Shown piece by piece: positions 8,250-16,908 of a DNA stretch of 64,000 bases (position 1 is its first letter; the number at the start of each line of letters is the position of its first letter). The stretch lies in the NCBI RefSeq assembly GCF_019924635.1, contig NZ_CP065037.1:620001-684000 (forward strand). Reading direction: 5' to 3'. A program made the translations under genes and the position numbers. The stretch comes from Leifsonia sp. ZF2019. GTDB taxonomy: Bacteria; Actinomycetota; Actinomycetes; Actinomycetales; Microbacteriaceae. The notes under the pieces are model-generated. The model had not been told where the DNA came from. It ran no database searches and saw only the letters and a program-made list of their open reading frames with translations.

Positions 8250-8423
8250 TTTCTTCACCTTCCGCTGTCCATTTGGTTCGCATCTCACCCTCTTTAGACC
8301 AGGAGCTCATCTACGAGTGCATGGAGTACGCGATTGATTTCATTGTCTTCATCCCCGCCCCCCTGCCAGGACCTCCTGAGGGATGATGTGACCCAGACTT
8401 CAGTACCATCCACCTCACCACAG

Positions 8424-9348
8424 CTAGGGCGTGTCTTCTAACCGTTTGAGCCAGAGTGTGATTGCGCGGAGGACGACTGCTCCCCGGTAGGTGACGGCGA
8501 GGTTGTCGTAGCGGGTGGCGAGGCCTCGCCATTGCTTGGTGTCGCAGAAGCCGCGTTCGATGACGTTCCGTCCTCGGTAGTTGATCGCGTCGAATCGGGG
8601 TGGTCTGCCGCCCGCGCTGCCGCGGTTGAGGCGGTGTCGCTTCTGATCGTCGGGTTCGGGGATGACTGCCGCGATACCGCGTCGGCGGAGGTGGGAGCGG
8701 ATTGCGCGTGATGAATACGCTTTGTCGCCGCGGACGGCGTCGGGCCGGGTGCGAGCTCGACCCATTCGATCTACTCGGAGCTGTCCCATCAAGGCGTCAA
8801 ACATCGGCGAATCACCGGACTGGCCCGGCGTGAGGAGCACGACAAGCGGGAGTCCGTTGCCATCGACGAGTTGGTGGATCTTCGTCGACAGGCCGCCACG
8901 CGAGCGGCCGATCGCGTGGTCAGCGGGTTCCTGACGAAGATTCTTGTGATTCGATCGTGCCCCCTGGGGTGTTGGTGGGGCGGCGGCCCGCGGGCTCCTC
9001 GACACGGGCGAAGGTGGTCGCATGCTGGTGGGCTCGGTTGATCGTGGAATCCACGCTCACCGTCCAATCCAGCACCCCGGCCGCGTCGGCCTCAGTCAAC
9101 AGCGCAGCATGCACCCGGTCCCAGGTGCCGTCGTGACTGAATCGGTTGTGACGCTTCCAGACCGTCTGCCAGGGACCGAACTCCGCCGGCAGATCCCGCC
9201 ACGGAATCCCGGTCCGATACCGCCAAATGATGGCCTCGACCACCAAACGATGATCACCGAACGGGCGACCGCCCTTCGGCGACGGGGCCGGCATCAACGA
9301 CGCGATCCGCTCCCACTGAGAATCCGACAACACCCGAGACCGCGACAC
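8424..9348 (-). CDS. IS5-type transposase by frameshift, copy 2
   Basis: Both reading frames match the copy at 6260-7184 residue for residue (orfA 9348-8920, orfB to 8424), including the G5 slippage run and the TAG stop taken from the CTAG target. Catalytic residues are intact. Confidence 0.85.
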
Positions 9349-9396
9349 AACGCCCAGCCTGCACCACGACCACAACAACGGTTAGGAGACACGCCC
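8427..9396 (-). mobile_element. 970-bp IS5-type insertion sequence, copy 2
   Basis: Same sequence and orientation as 6263-7232. TA duplicates at 8425-8426 and 9397-9398 are within a CTAG target. It stands upstream of the LTD gene. Confidence 0.9.
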
Positions 9397-9573
9397 TAGT
9401 GGCGCCAGAGCGTCAACCAGGAAAGAAGGAACAGCTGTCGGGACCGCTACGTTTTCCCACCCGACCGGTGGAGGGTCAGTGGCAGGATCGAATTCGCACG
9501 CTCCACGCTAAAGACCGCCGGGGACTGTAAGAAGAACGGTGGATCTGGCCTGGCCTGACCGAAAGGAAGGGCG

Positions 9574-9924
9574 ATGGCCGGCGTCATCGAGATGATCGAT
9601 CCTGTGACGGGAGAGATCATCGATCAGCAGCAGATCGCGGAGCAGTTGCTCGCGCAGGCGAAGGAGCAGGGCGCAATGAAAGCCCGGGATGCGGAGCTCC
9701 GCGCGGACGCACGCGCGGGAAAGGCCGCCGAGAAAGACGCGGCAGATGCGCTGGCGCGACACGAGAAGATCGAGTCGATGCCCCAGCCCGACCGCGCCAT
9801 GGCGGAGCGTCTGCAGCAGAACGTCTTCGAAGCAGCCCCGGAACTTCTTCCAAACCTGTACTACGGGCAGCCAGCGTGGGCGAGAGACGGGAAATTGATC
9901 GTGTTCTTCCGCAGCGGGCAAGAC
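9574..9924 (+). pseudogene. Chimera: IS256-like N-terminus fused to a DUF1801-type fragment
   Basis: The first 33 residues (IDPVTGEIIDQQQIAEQLLA) look like the start of IS256-family transposases. From an internal ATG at 9676 the frame becomes a DUF1801/YdhG-like protein (MPQPDRAMAERLQ..., then NLYYGQPAWARDGKLIVFF), a small iron-chaperone-like fold. It is cut at 9924, where the duplicated block that carries the esterase gene begins. The DUF1801 domain is therefore incomplete at its C-terminus and the IS256 piece is only a scrap. Expression is possible but function unlikely. Confidence 0.55.
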
Positions 9925-10860
9925 GGTACTTCAGGACGATTTGCGCGCTGCATTGAACGGTTGAAGTGGAGGTATGAGAAAAATTCGGAGGAACACAGTC
10001 GTTCCGGCTATCGGTGTGGTTATCGCTTCTTTCGCGGCGGCGGCCGGGGTAGTGGGCCCAGCTCACGCGACCACGGCGGAGAATTATGTCGCGTTGGGAG
10101 ACTCGTTTTCAGCGGGGCAAGGATCCCAGTCCAGGTATGACAATAAGTGTGATCGCACGGACAAATCGTTCCCAGCGTTGTGGGCACAAAGCCACGATCC
10201 CGCGTCGTTCGAGTCTGTTGCATGCGGTGGCGCTACGGCAGACAACATCACGAGCACGGCCCAGGACGATCGTGGGGTCGCTACACCGCAGATCGACGCG
10301 GTGACCTCCGCCACGAGTCTCGTGACCATCACTGTAGGCGGTAACGATGTTGAGTTCATTCCCACGTTGACGACGTGCGCACTCGCAGAACTGGGCTCCG
10401 CGACGACGAAACCCGACTGCCAGAACGCGATCGAGAACAGCAAAGCGATCATCAAGGGCACTAAACCGTTGAGCGATGGGTCCACCCTGCCGCAGAAGCT
10501 CGCGGACACCTACCGTGCGATCGCGAGTAAAGCAGCAAGGGGCGCCCGAATCCTTGCGATCGGGTATCCCGAGCTGTTCAACGTTCCGCGGGTGAAGCAG
10601 CTTGTCTCCGACCCTTCCCGAGCGCTGATGAACGAAGCAGCCGTCGAATTGAACACAACAATCAAGTCCGCAGCCGAAAGCGCGGGTGTTCGCTACGTGG
10701 ATGTTCGCGACAACTTTGTTGGTCATGGTGCTGGACCGCGCAGTGGGAATGATGCATGGATCAACGACCTCAACATCCTCGCCCTGCCCAACAGCGGCCA
10801 TCCGAACGCCGCCGGCTACAAAAACGGATATCTCCCCGCCATGGAGAACGCTCTCGGAGT
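9925..10860 (+). repeat. 936-bp direct duplication carrying the esterase gene, copy 1
   Basis: It matches 26552-27487 over the whole stretch without a difference that I can see, from GTACTTCAGG upstream of the gene to the last codons. The two copies differ only after this point, where copy 1 has lost 15 bp including the stop codon. Confidence 0.85.
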
Positions 10861-10918
10861 GCCCAGCTCCGCACAGGGGGGTGAACGACCGGGTCAACTG
10901 CCACGACACTTCCCGTGA
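9974..10918 (+). CDS. Secreted SGNH/GDSL esterase, copy 1, with altered C-terminus
   Basis: A 314-residue exported hydrolase of the SGNH family. Signal peptide: MRKIRRNTVVPAIGVVIAS up to GPAHA. Block I is ALGDSFSAGQG (catalytic Ser in GDS), block II has the Gly in ACGGAT, block III is TVGGND, and block V is LPNSGHPNAAGY with the catalytic His and Asp/Asn neighbourhood. The ATG at 9974 is preceded by GGAGG. Compared with the second copy (295 residues), the last 20 residues (GVPSSAQGGERPGQLP...) are foreign: a 15-bp deletion after codon CTCGG removed the stop. All catalytic blocks precede the change, so activity may be kept. Confidence 0.85.
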   Translation: MRKIRRNTVVPAIGVVIASFAAAAGVVGPAHATTAENYVALGDSFSAGQGSQSRYDNKCDRTDKSFPALWAQSHDPASFESVACGGATADNITSTAQDDRGVATPQIDAVTSATSLVTITVGGNDVEFIPTLTTCALAELGSATTKPDCQNAIENSKAIIKGTKPLSDGSTLPQKLADTYRAIASKAARGARILAIGYPELFNVPRVKQLVSDPSRALMNEAAVELNTTIKSAAESAGVRYVDVRDNFVGHGAGPRSGNDAWINDLNILALPNSGHPNAAGYKNGYLPAMENALGVPSSAQGGERPGQLPRHFP

Positions 10919-11376
10919 GACACCCAGGTAGGTGAGGGTGAAGGTGTCTTGTTCCGTCGACTCGACCAGGATGCGGACGGATCTGGACGGGCGGTTACTC
11001 GGTGGTCGTCATCCCTACGAGCAGCGTCCCGTGCCGTCGCCGACGACTGCGTCGTACCCACAGCTCTCGCAGCACGCACAGAAGTGCCGCAAACCCTGAC
11101 GACCACTTTGTAACCAACGGGACTGCAGAGGGTCTTTGTTCCCGTGGACACCGCTTCTCCCGCAAGACCTATCACGAGGCAAGTGAGCGCGACACTCAGT
11201 CGTGTGCTGCGTCCCCATCGCGCCGACTGGATGACGTTACGGCGGTCCGCGAGATTGTGGGAGCGCTGAAAATCGAATGAGTGCTTTCGACGCCGGAACG
11301 TGATCCAATGCACGCCCCTCAGCTTGCGTGGCTCCGTCGCGGCCACAGCCCGCGGCTCGGCCCCTCGCGGTCTCAA
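10907..11376 (-). pseudogene. Secreted protein with RSTRLSVALT leader, frameshifted
   Basis: The minus strand shows a signal peptide (RSTRLSVALTCLVIGLAGEA) at about 11205-11140, then a cysteine-containing mature part (KTLCSPVGYKVVVRVCGTS). After a frame change near 11020 it continues as VRILVESTEQDTFTLTYLGV to about 10907. No clear start codon with a ribosome-binding site is seen; GTG or other starts lie further upstream around 11300. The leader and about 230 bp of upstream DNA recur at 39690-39922 in front of an unrelated muralytic-type body. I do not recognise the mature domain. Confidence 0.45.
11128..11362 (-). repeat. Leader cassette of the RSTRLSVALT family, copy 1
   Basis: About 230 bp covering the upstream region and the signal peptide. 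It is nearly identical to 39690-39922 and, inverted, to 25229-25463. Confidence 0.8.
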
Positions 11377-12293
11377 CCCAGCGTGTCACCAATACCTTCC
11401 TCACACCCCTGGGGCGTGTCTCCTAAATGGCGTAGCCAGGCGATGACGGCGTTGAGAACGACTGCGGCGCGGTAGACGATCGCGAGTTTGTCGTACCGGG
11501 TCGCGAGGCCGCGCCACTGCTTGAGTCGGCAGAAACCGCGCTCGATCACGTTGCGGTTCTTGTAGTCGATTGCGTCGTAGGTGACTGGGCGGCCGCCGCG
11601 GGAATCGCGCCGTTTCCGGTGTCCTTGCTGGTCGCGGGGCTCCGGGATCACGGACTCGATCCCTCGCGGCCGGAGGTGCTGTCGGATCGCGCGAGACGGG
11701 TACGCCTTGTCGCCGCGGACCCGGTCCGGCCGGGTCCGCGGACGGCCGATGCTTCGGCTCACGCGGAGGTCGGCCAGGAGCGGCAGGAGCATCGGGGAGT
11801 CGCCTGCTTGACCGGGCGTGATCATCGTAGGCCGTTGCCGTCGACAAGCTGATGCACCTTCGTGGACAGACCGCCGCGGGAGCGGCCGAATCCGTGGTCA
11901 GGCGGCTCGATGCCCGCTTTCGTGTAATTCGACGAAGCCCCCTGTGGCGCGGGCGATGTTCGTCGCGTGCTGGTGCGCACGGGCGATCGTTGAATCGACC
12001 GACACCGACCAGTCGACTTGCCCGGCCGCGTCCGCCGACGTCAGCAACCGGTCGAGCAGCACGTCCCAGAGGCCGCCACCGGCGAGGCGACGGTGCCATT
12101 TCCACACCGTCTGCCACGACCCGAACGCTGGCGGCAGGTCCCGCCAGGCGATGCCCGTCCGATACCGGTACACGATGCCTTCAACCATCGTTCGGGCGTC
12201 AGCGAACGGGCGGCCCTTCCGGCCCGTCGGGCCGGGCAACAGATCAGCGACCGCAGCCCACTGGGCATCCGACAGCAGAAGGAAACGACTCAC
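11373..12293 (-). pseudogene. IS5-type transposase with internal frameshift, arm A
   Basis: OrfA (ATG 12293; LLLSDAQW, VSVDSTIARAHQHATN) slips to orfB at a G5 run. OrfB then suffers an extra frame change after STKVHQLVDGNGL (about 11825), so the DDE part (RGDKAYPSRAIR; GFCRLKQWRGLATRYD) is out of frame. Because the flank is TG rather than TA, orfB also lacks its stop and reads on to 11373. The same lesion is in the inverted copy, so it predates the duplication. Confidence 0.75.
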
Positions 12294-12339
12294 CCAACGA
12301 CGATCCCAGACCCGCCGCCATTACTTAGGAGACACGCCC
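11412..12339 (-). mobile_element. 928-bp IS5-type insertion sequence, arm-A copy
   Basis: Termini GGGCGTGTCTCCTAA and TTAGGAGACACGCCC. Flanked by TG on both sides (11410-11411, 12340-12341) rather than TA. An inverted copy is at 24252-25179, and an orphan end is at 25829-25868. The transposase gene is broken. Confidence 0.85.
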
Positions 12340-12613
12340 TGGGCGCTACTTGAAGGTCTGCGGCAGGTTTCAGGGTTCAACGTGTCGTTCGAGGGGAAAT
12401 CCGCGCATGACAGGTCAACGAGTCGGTCCACTCCGAGGAACGGTCGATTGCTGGGTTAAAAGTCAACTCTGACCGTGCTGAAGACCCGGCGATCATCAAG
12501 CAGGCAACTATGGTCGCATGAGATGGCAAATCGACGGCACTCACCGGGAAATTCGGCAGAAGCGAGACGTGCCCGGGTAGCAATTGTTGGTCTGAGAGCG
12601 CAGAGGAATGGCA

Positions 12614-13948
12614 ATGAATAATGTAGAGCCTGATCAAACGAGGACTGTCACCACTAACAACCAGGTCGGGATTGTCGAGGGACTCTCGGTTCCTGGGCTT
12701 CAAAAGGCTGCTGTTCGCCCCGATGGCAAGATCGCATATGTTTCTAGTTTCGTGGAGTCGGAAGGCCAAGGTCCGGTAGGTCAAGTTTTCGTTGTTGATA
12801 CTTTTACGAACACAAGGGCAGGCACTGTTACTGGGATTGAGCACGGCGCTTTCGACATCCTGTTCACCCCCGACGGGCTAAAGGCCTACATCTACGTCCC
12901 ACAAGGCATTGTCATTGTGGATGCGGAAAAGCATGAAGTAGTTGGGATTGTCCCCACGGATGAGAGCCCGTTCGTGGGGGGTATGGCGATTACTCCGGAT
13001 GGGAGAACCGCCTATGTTACCGATGACCGCGAAAACCTTGTTCGGGTTGTAGATGTTGTTAGTGACAAAGTCACGAGCACGGTGAGTAACTTCACCGGCC
13101 AAGCTCCTCGTGGGGTAGCAATAACTCCGGATGGTTCAAAAGCGTTCGTCGCAAATCAAGATGGTGGGGGCGTCTCAATCATTGATGTTGCTTCACACAA
13201 GCAAATCGGGGTTGTATCCGGGTATACAGGTGAGACTCCGGCCAATGTGGCGATCACTCCGGATGGGAAAACAGCCTTCATCATTGACTGGGCTCTCAGA
13301 GAAATCAAAGTTGTGGATGTGGATGCTGGGGCAGAGACATCAACAATATCGGGCATCCATGACACCTTTACTGCCGCCTTTTCTTCAGATGGCTCTACCG
13401 CCTACCTAGCCACACCCCTAAACGGAGTAACAGTGGTAGACGTCCCTTCCAAAGAAGTAGTTGGTTCTGTCACAAACTTCAGTAGCCGGGGCACCGGAAG
13501 CGTTGCTTTCAGCCCAGATGGGTCCACGGTTTACGCGCCAAATATAGAAAAATACCCTTCAACTGATCCACAATCTGTTTCCGTCATTAGCGTGTACGAG
13601 TACACGGACCGATTCCCTTCTCGAATAGTGGCCACACCGGGCAAGACGTGGGGAGATATCCAAGTCTCTTGGAGCAGACCCAGAGACTATCGAGGCGTCA
13701 CCGGCTACCGTGTTTTCTACCGTCCCGCCAGTGATGGTCTCAGCTGGTCCAAGACCGCGTATGTGAACATCGAAGCAACATTTGCGCTGACCCAAGAAAC
13801 AACTCTCAGTGGCCTATCCAGCAGTGATCTCTATTCGGTAACTGTTCTTCCTCTCAAAGGATCAACCGTCGTCGGCGCTGGGCCTGACAGCAAACCGCTG
13901 CCCGGTCGCGCATCCAATGGCGTCACAACAACCCACCCCAAGTATTAG
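12614..13948 (+). CDS. YVTN-type beta-propeller protein with C-terminal Fn3 domain, no signal peptide
   Basis: A 444-residue protein. At least six blades repeat the pattern PDG-TAYV...VVD/IID...V...V, for example MAITPDGRTAYVTDDRENLV, VAITPDGSKAFVANQDGGGV and VAFSPDGSTVYAPN. From about residue 335 a fibronectin type III domain follows (VATPGKTWGDIQVSWSRP, then GYRVFYRPASDG and TLSGLSSSDLYSVTV). The ATG at 12614 is preferred to 12608 because GAGGA (12603-12607) is correctly spaced only for the former. YVTN/Fn3 proteins are normally exported, yet there is no signal peptide, and the first blade seems to begin abruptly. The gene may have lost its leader. Confidence 0.7.
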   Translation: MNNVEPDQTRTVTTNNQVGIVEGLSVPGLQKAAVRPDGKIAYVSSFVESEGQGPVGQVFVVDTFTNTRAGTVTGIEHGAFDILFTPDGLKAYIYVPQGIVIVDAEKHEVVGIVPTDESPFVGGMAITPDGRTAYVTDDRENLVRVVDVVSDKVTSTVSNFTGQAPRGVAITPDGSKAFVANQDGGGVSIIDVASHKQIGVVSGYTGETPANVAITPDGKTAFIIDWALREIKVVDVDAGAETSTISGIHDTFTAAFSSDGSTAYLATPLNGVTVVDVPSKEVVGSVTNFSSRGTGSVAFSPDGSTVYAPNIEKYPSTDPQSVSVISVYEYTDRFPSRIVATPGKTWGDIQVSWSRPRDYRGVTGYRVFYRPASDGLSWSKTAYVNIEATFALTQETTLSGLSSSDLYSVTVLPLKGSTVVGAGPDSKPLPGRASNGVTTTHPKY

Positions 13949-14360
13949 GAGACTCCTCAGATAGGTAGGTGGTGGTCCCGTTGACCGCAATGACCTCTCG
14001 CGGAGCCGTCCTGACACGGCCGCACACGGAGAAGGAATAGTCCCCTATCCGAATCCTCAAAGACCTCTTTTTCCATACGACTATTGAAGTCAAGGGACAG
14101 CCTGAGGAGTGACCTCTCCTCACCCGGGCTTCCGAGTGTCGATGGGAAGCGACGGTGAGGAGGGATAAGGCAGTTGCAACCCAAAACACCCCACGCTTGC
14201 CGACACCAGCAAATACATCGCCGAGACCAACAACCACGTCAGACGTCATAGGCGATGCTGCCACCCCGCCTATGATTAGCCCGACGACGGTGCCGAGCGG
14301 GCCCAGTTCGACCAGCCTCTGTACTACGTCGACGGGAAGCTGGCTAACACGGTCAAGCAT
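13923..14360 (-). CDS. Putative membrane protein, unrecognised
   Basis: A 145-codon frame convergent with, and overlapping, the propeller gene end. Two hydrophobic stretches (LGTVVGLIIGGVAASPM and GVFWVATALSLLTVA) suggest membrane insertion; the second half is polar (SLRIRIGDYSFSVCGRV). The start at 14360 lies in rearranged DNA next to an IS3 tail, so the N-terminus may be truncated. No family recognised; it may be a remnant. Confidence 0.35.
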   Translation of the reverse strand: MLDRVSQLPVDVVQRLVELGPLGTVVGLIIGGVAASPMTSDVVVGLGDVFAGVGKRGVFWVATALSLLTVASHRHSEARVRRGHSSGCPLTSIVVWKKRSLRIRIGDYSFSVCGRVRTAPREVIAVNGTTTYLSEESPNTWGGLL

Positions 14361-14499
14361 TCAGACAGGACCCGCGCGGACCCACGCGCGTTCACAGGCC
14401 TCCACGCCCAACGAGCGGCTCGACCGCGAGACCGGGCGTGAGGAACGTTCTGGTGCCGGGTTGCCCTCCCCACGGATTTGGTGCCAGTCCGGGTCGCCA

Positions 14500-14662
14500 A
14501 CTCGTGGCGGGGATGTCGTTGTTTTCGAGTGTCTCGTATCCGATCGGGGTGCGGTAGCCGAGGGCGGAGTGTCGGCGCTGGCAATTGTGGAAGATCTCGA
14601 TGTACTCGAAGAACGCGTTGGCGAGTTTGGCTCGGGTTCTCCACTTCGTGCGATTCAGGAGT
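14500..14662 (-). pseudogene. IS3-family orfB C-terminal relic
   Basis: The minus strand reads KWRTRAKLANAFFEYIEIFH, then RRHSALGYRTPIGYETLENN, the classic C-terminus of IS3 orfB. It abuts the right end of the larger IS3 element at 14664, so a second IS3 has been truncated by it. Confidence 0.6.
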
Positions 14663-14703
14663 TGGAGCCTGACCCGGTTTCCCGGACGGTTTCGGTGTGT
14701 TGA

Positions 14704-15530
14704 TCATGCCGCGGCTTCGGGGTTGGTGTGAAGGGCTTCGTAGTCGGTAGGGCTGAGGTGGTCGAGGCTGGTGTGCCGGCGGCGCGGGTTGTAGAAGCCC
14801 TCGATCCACTCGAACATGGCCGAGGCGAGCTGCGTCTTCGAGTCCCAGCTGGTGCGGTCCAGGAGCTCGCGGTGCATGATCGACCAGAAGCTCTCGATCA
14901 GGACGCTATCGACCGACGATGCGACTCGGCCCATCGACCCGAGCAGCCCGGCGTGACGCAGCCGGTGCCCGAACAGCCAACTGGTGTATTGCGCTCCTCG
15001 ATCCGCATGGACGATGGTGCCGGGCTCGGGACGGCGCCGCCAGCGGGCCATCTCGAGCGCGTCGACGACGATCTCGGTGGTGATCCGGTCCGAGATCGAC
15101 CAACCCACGACTCGGCGGCTGAACGCGTCGATCACGGCCGCGCAGTAAACCCAACCTTCCTTCGCGCGGTGTTGGGTGATGTCGCAGAACCAGAGCCGGT
15201 CCGGTGCGTCCGCGCGGAAATGCCGCTTCACCAGATCCTCGTGGGTGGCGGTGTCCGGCCTCCATCCGCGTCGCTTCCGGCGATGCGAGACCCCGACCAG
15301 ACCGTCCAGGCGCATCAGCCTCGCCACGCGTTTTCGGCCGACGTGAACGCCGAGCCCGAGCCGCAGCTCGGCCAGCACCCGCGGTGCCCCATTTGACGAG
15401 CAGGCGGCTTCTGGTCACATCGTCACGACCACTGCTGACGGAGTTGTCAACGCGCCCTGCGATCGCAGAACGTCACAGGCCGACCCGACCGCGCGGCCCC
15501 TGGCCCGCTGCTCCGCGATGAACGCGAGGA
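14704..15530 (-). pseudogene. IS3 transposase orfB, internally deleted
   Basis: The catalytic rve core is complete: FCDITQH (Asp), HADRGAQYTS (Asp) and ESFWSIMHREL (Glu), ending RRRHTSLDHLSPTDYEAL. The N-terminal part (ILAFIAEQRARGRAVGSACD) hits a stop near 15418 and is joined by deletion to LAELRLGLGVHVGRKR, missing about 40 residues of the usual linker/HTH region. The open frame from 15378 to 14704 could still be translated. Confidence 0.65.
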
Positions 15531-15842
15531 TCAACGGCGTCGGGGGTCGAGTTCCCCGGCGAAGAAAACGACCGCGTCCTTCAGGATCGCGTTCGCCTCA
15601 CGCAGCTCACGGTTCTCCCGCTCGAGACGGCGGATCCGCTCGGACTCGGACGAGGTCACCCCGGCCCGGTCACCGGCATCGACCTGCGCCTGGCGCACCC
15701 ACCGACGCAGCGACTCAGCGCCGATGCCCAACCGCGACGAGACCGTCTCACACGCGGCCGTCCGGTTCGGATACTCATCCAAGTGATCCAGAACCAGCCG
15801 CGTCGCCCGCTGCTTGGTCTTCTCCGGAATCTTCTTCGGCAT
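15531..15842 (-). CDS. IS3 transposase orfA
   Basis: A 103-residue helix-turn-helix protein (MPKKIPEKTKQRATRLVLDH; SLRRWVRQAQ) followed by a leucine-zipper stretch (ERIRRLERENRELREANAIL), the standard IS3 orfA layout. It would normally be fused to orfB by frameshifting near the ELDPRRR end. Confidence 0.75.
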   Translation of the reverse strand: MPKKIPEKTKQRATRLVLDHLDEYPNRTAACETVSSRLGIGAESLRRWVRQAQVDAGDRAGVTSSESERIRRLERENRELREANAILKDAVVFFAGELDPRRR

Positions 15843-16002
15843 GATCCCTCTCTTCCTTCCACACTCGAAAGAAGGCGGCATCAAACCGGGGACGGTTCAA
15901 TCCCATGTTCTTCTCGTAACTCCCGAGTTGGTACCGGGGTCTGAGCGCGTGTGGGTCTGTGCGTTGATGCGTGTCGTAGGTGTGGGTTTCTAACGTGGAT
16001 TT

Positions 16003-16197
16003 ATGAACACAACAGGTCGTCGGAATCAAAAGAATCGAAGTGCTCGTGGGCGGGATGCCCGCGGACAGCTGATCGGGCGCCGGGAGAACGCCGTCGTGGT
16101 GGGTCCTTCTCTCGGCGGCAGCGTGCAAGGGAGGGAGTTGACAGCCCGGCTGAGAGCGAACCGGGCGGCTGGGCCAGCGGCGAAGGAGGGCACCTGA
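16003..16197 (+). CDS. Small basic protein, first gene of the PAP2 operon
   Basis: A 64-codon frame (MNTTGRRNQKNRSARGRDAR...) that stops one base before the next ATG. Arg-rich with no hydrophobic part and no known domain. The tight spacing and the conservation of its 3-prime end in the decayed operon copy at 46600-46650 favour a real leader or regulatory gene, but the ribosome-binding site is weak. It could also be a translated 5-prime leader. Confidence 0.4.
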   Translation: MNTTGRRNQKNRSARGRDARGQLIGRRENAVVVGPSLGGSVQGRELTARLRANRAAGPAAKEGT

Positions 16198-16198
16198 G

Positions 16199-16516
16199 AT
16201 GCGTTCCCAGGTGACAACGGGTGCTGCCGGGCTTGTCGCTCTTGTGGTGGCCGGGACTCTCGGGTTGGCGACTCCGGCCGCCGCGATCACTCCTGCGGGC
16301 AAGTATGAATACCGTTGCGTGGCGAGTACTGGTCACGTATTCGATTGGACCAAGCAGGATCCGCGACACTGCACGAACTTCCTCCAGGTATATATCGGTG
16401 GCCAATACATCGGCCACGTGCGAAATGGCGACGATCCGATCGCCGCCCTGTCGAACATGCTGGCAGCACAACTTCCGCAAATGGTAGGAATGACAAGGAG
16501 GTCCTCGTGGGAATGA
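16199..16516 (+). CDS. Small secreted protein of the PAP2 operon
   Basis: 105 residues with a clear signal peptide (MRSQVTTGAAGLVALVVAGT to ATPAAA). The mature part is about 70 residues with two cysteines (EYRCVASTGHVF...PRHCTNF), which could form a disulfide. GGAGG lies about 10 nt upstream. The stop overlaps the next start. No family recognised. A truncated inverted copy of its first half is at 46458-46590. Confidence 0.6.
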   Translation: MRSQVTTGAAGLVALVVAGTLGLATPAAAITPAGKYEYRCVASTGHVFDWTKQDPRHCTNFLQVYIGGQYIGHVRNGDDPIAALSNMLAAQLPQMVGMTRRSSWE

Positions 16517-16908
16517 TGGAAATCACCCGAGAGGCAGGATGTCCGCGTAGGTATCAGGGCGCGGTGTGGGCGCGCGACCTGTCTAGCCTGACGAGCGAGG
16601 AAATCGAATCAGTTCTGCTGACCCAATTCAAACGCGTGGACGATCGCGCCGACACACAGGAGTGGGTCGTCTCCGTGTTCGGGGAAAGCCTGGTCGACCC
16701 GATGGTACGCGAGACCGTGGTGTTGCAGACGTCGTCTTCAGATGCCCCCGCCCTCGTGACATTGATCGGCATGCTCGCGCGGATGCGTATCGATGTTTCA
16801 CCGAACCTGATCTCCGTGAGCGACGGGTATGTATTGGCGTCAGCGGGCCCGCAGACACGCGCCCACGAGTGCGTTGACGCAGGCTCGCACGATAATCGGC
16901 CGGTGTGA
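16507..16908 (+). CDS. Hypothetical protein of the PAP2 operon
   Basis: About 133 residues, acidic, with no signal peptide or membrane segment (MMEITREAGCPRRYQGAVWA..., then SLVDPMVRETVVLQTSS). The GTG at 16507 was chosen because AAGGAGGT ends 5 nt upstream. It overlaps the preceding stop and, at GTGA, the following start. The overlapping gene ends on both sides make it a true operon member. Function unknown. Confidence 0.55.
   Translation: MGMMEITREAGCPRRYQGAVWARDLSSLTSEEIESVLLTQFKRVDDRADTQEWVVSVFGESLVDPMVRETVVLQTSSSDAPALVTLIGMLARMRIDVSPNLISVSDGYVLASAGPQTRAHECVDAGSHDNRPV

Larger units (their letters stand above)
10762..12340. repeat. 1579-bp inverted repeat, arm A
   Basis: The reverse complement is at 24251-25829, with matching positions adding to 36591 throughout. 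The arm holds the end of esterase copy 1 (with its 15-bp deletion), a decayed secreted gene and a 928-bp IS. Homology stops one base outside the IS at one end and inside the esterase gene at the other. Confidence 0.85.
14664..15897 (-). mobile_element. IS3-family element A
   Basis: Two consecutive frames on the minus strand between a TGACCCGGTTTCCCGGAC-like right end and a left end reading TGAACCGTCCCCGGTTTGAT. OrfA is intact and orfB is damaged near its N-terminus, so the element is probably immobile by itself. Confidence 0.7.
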
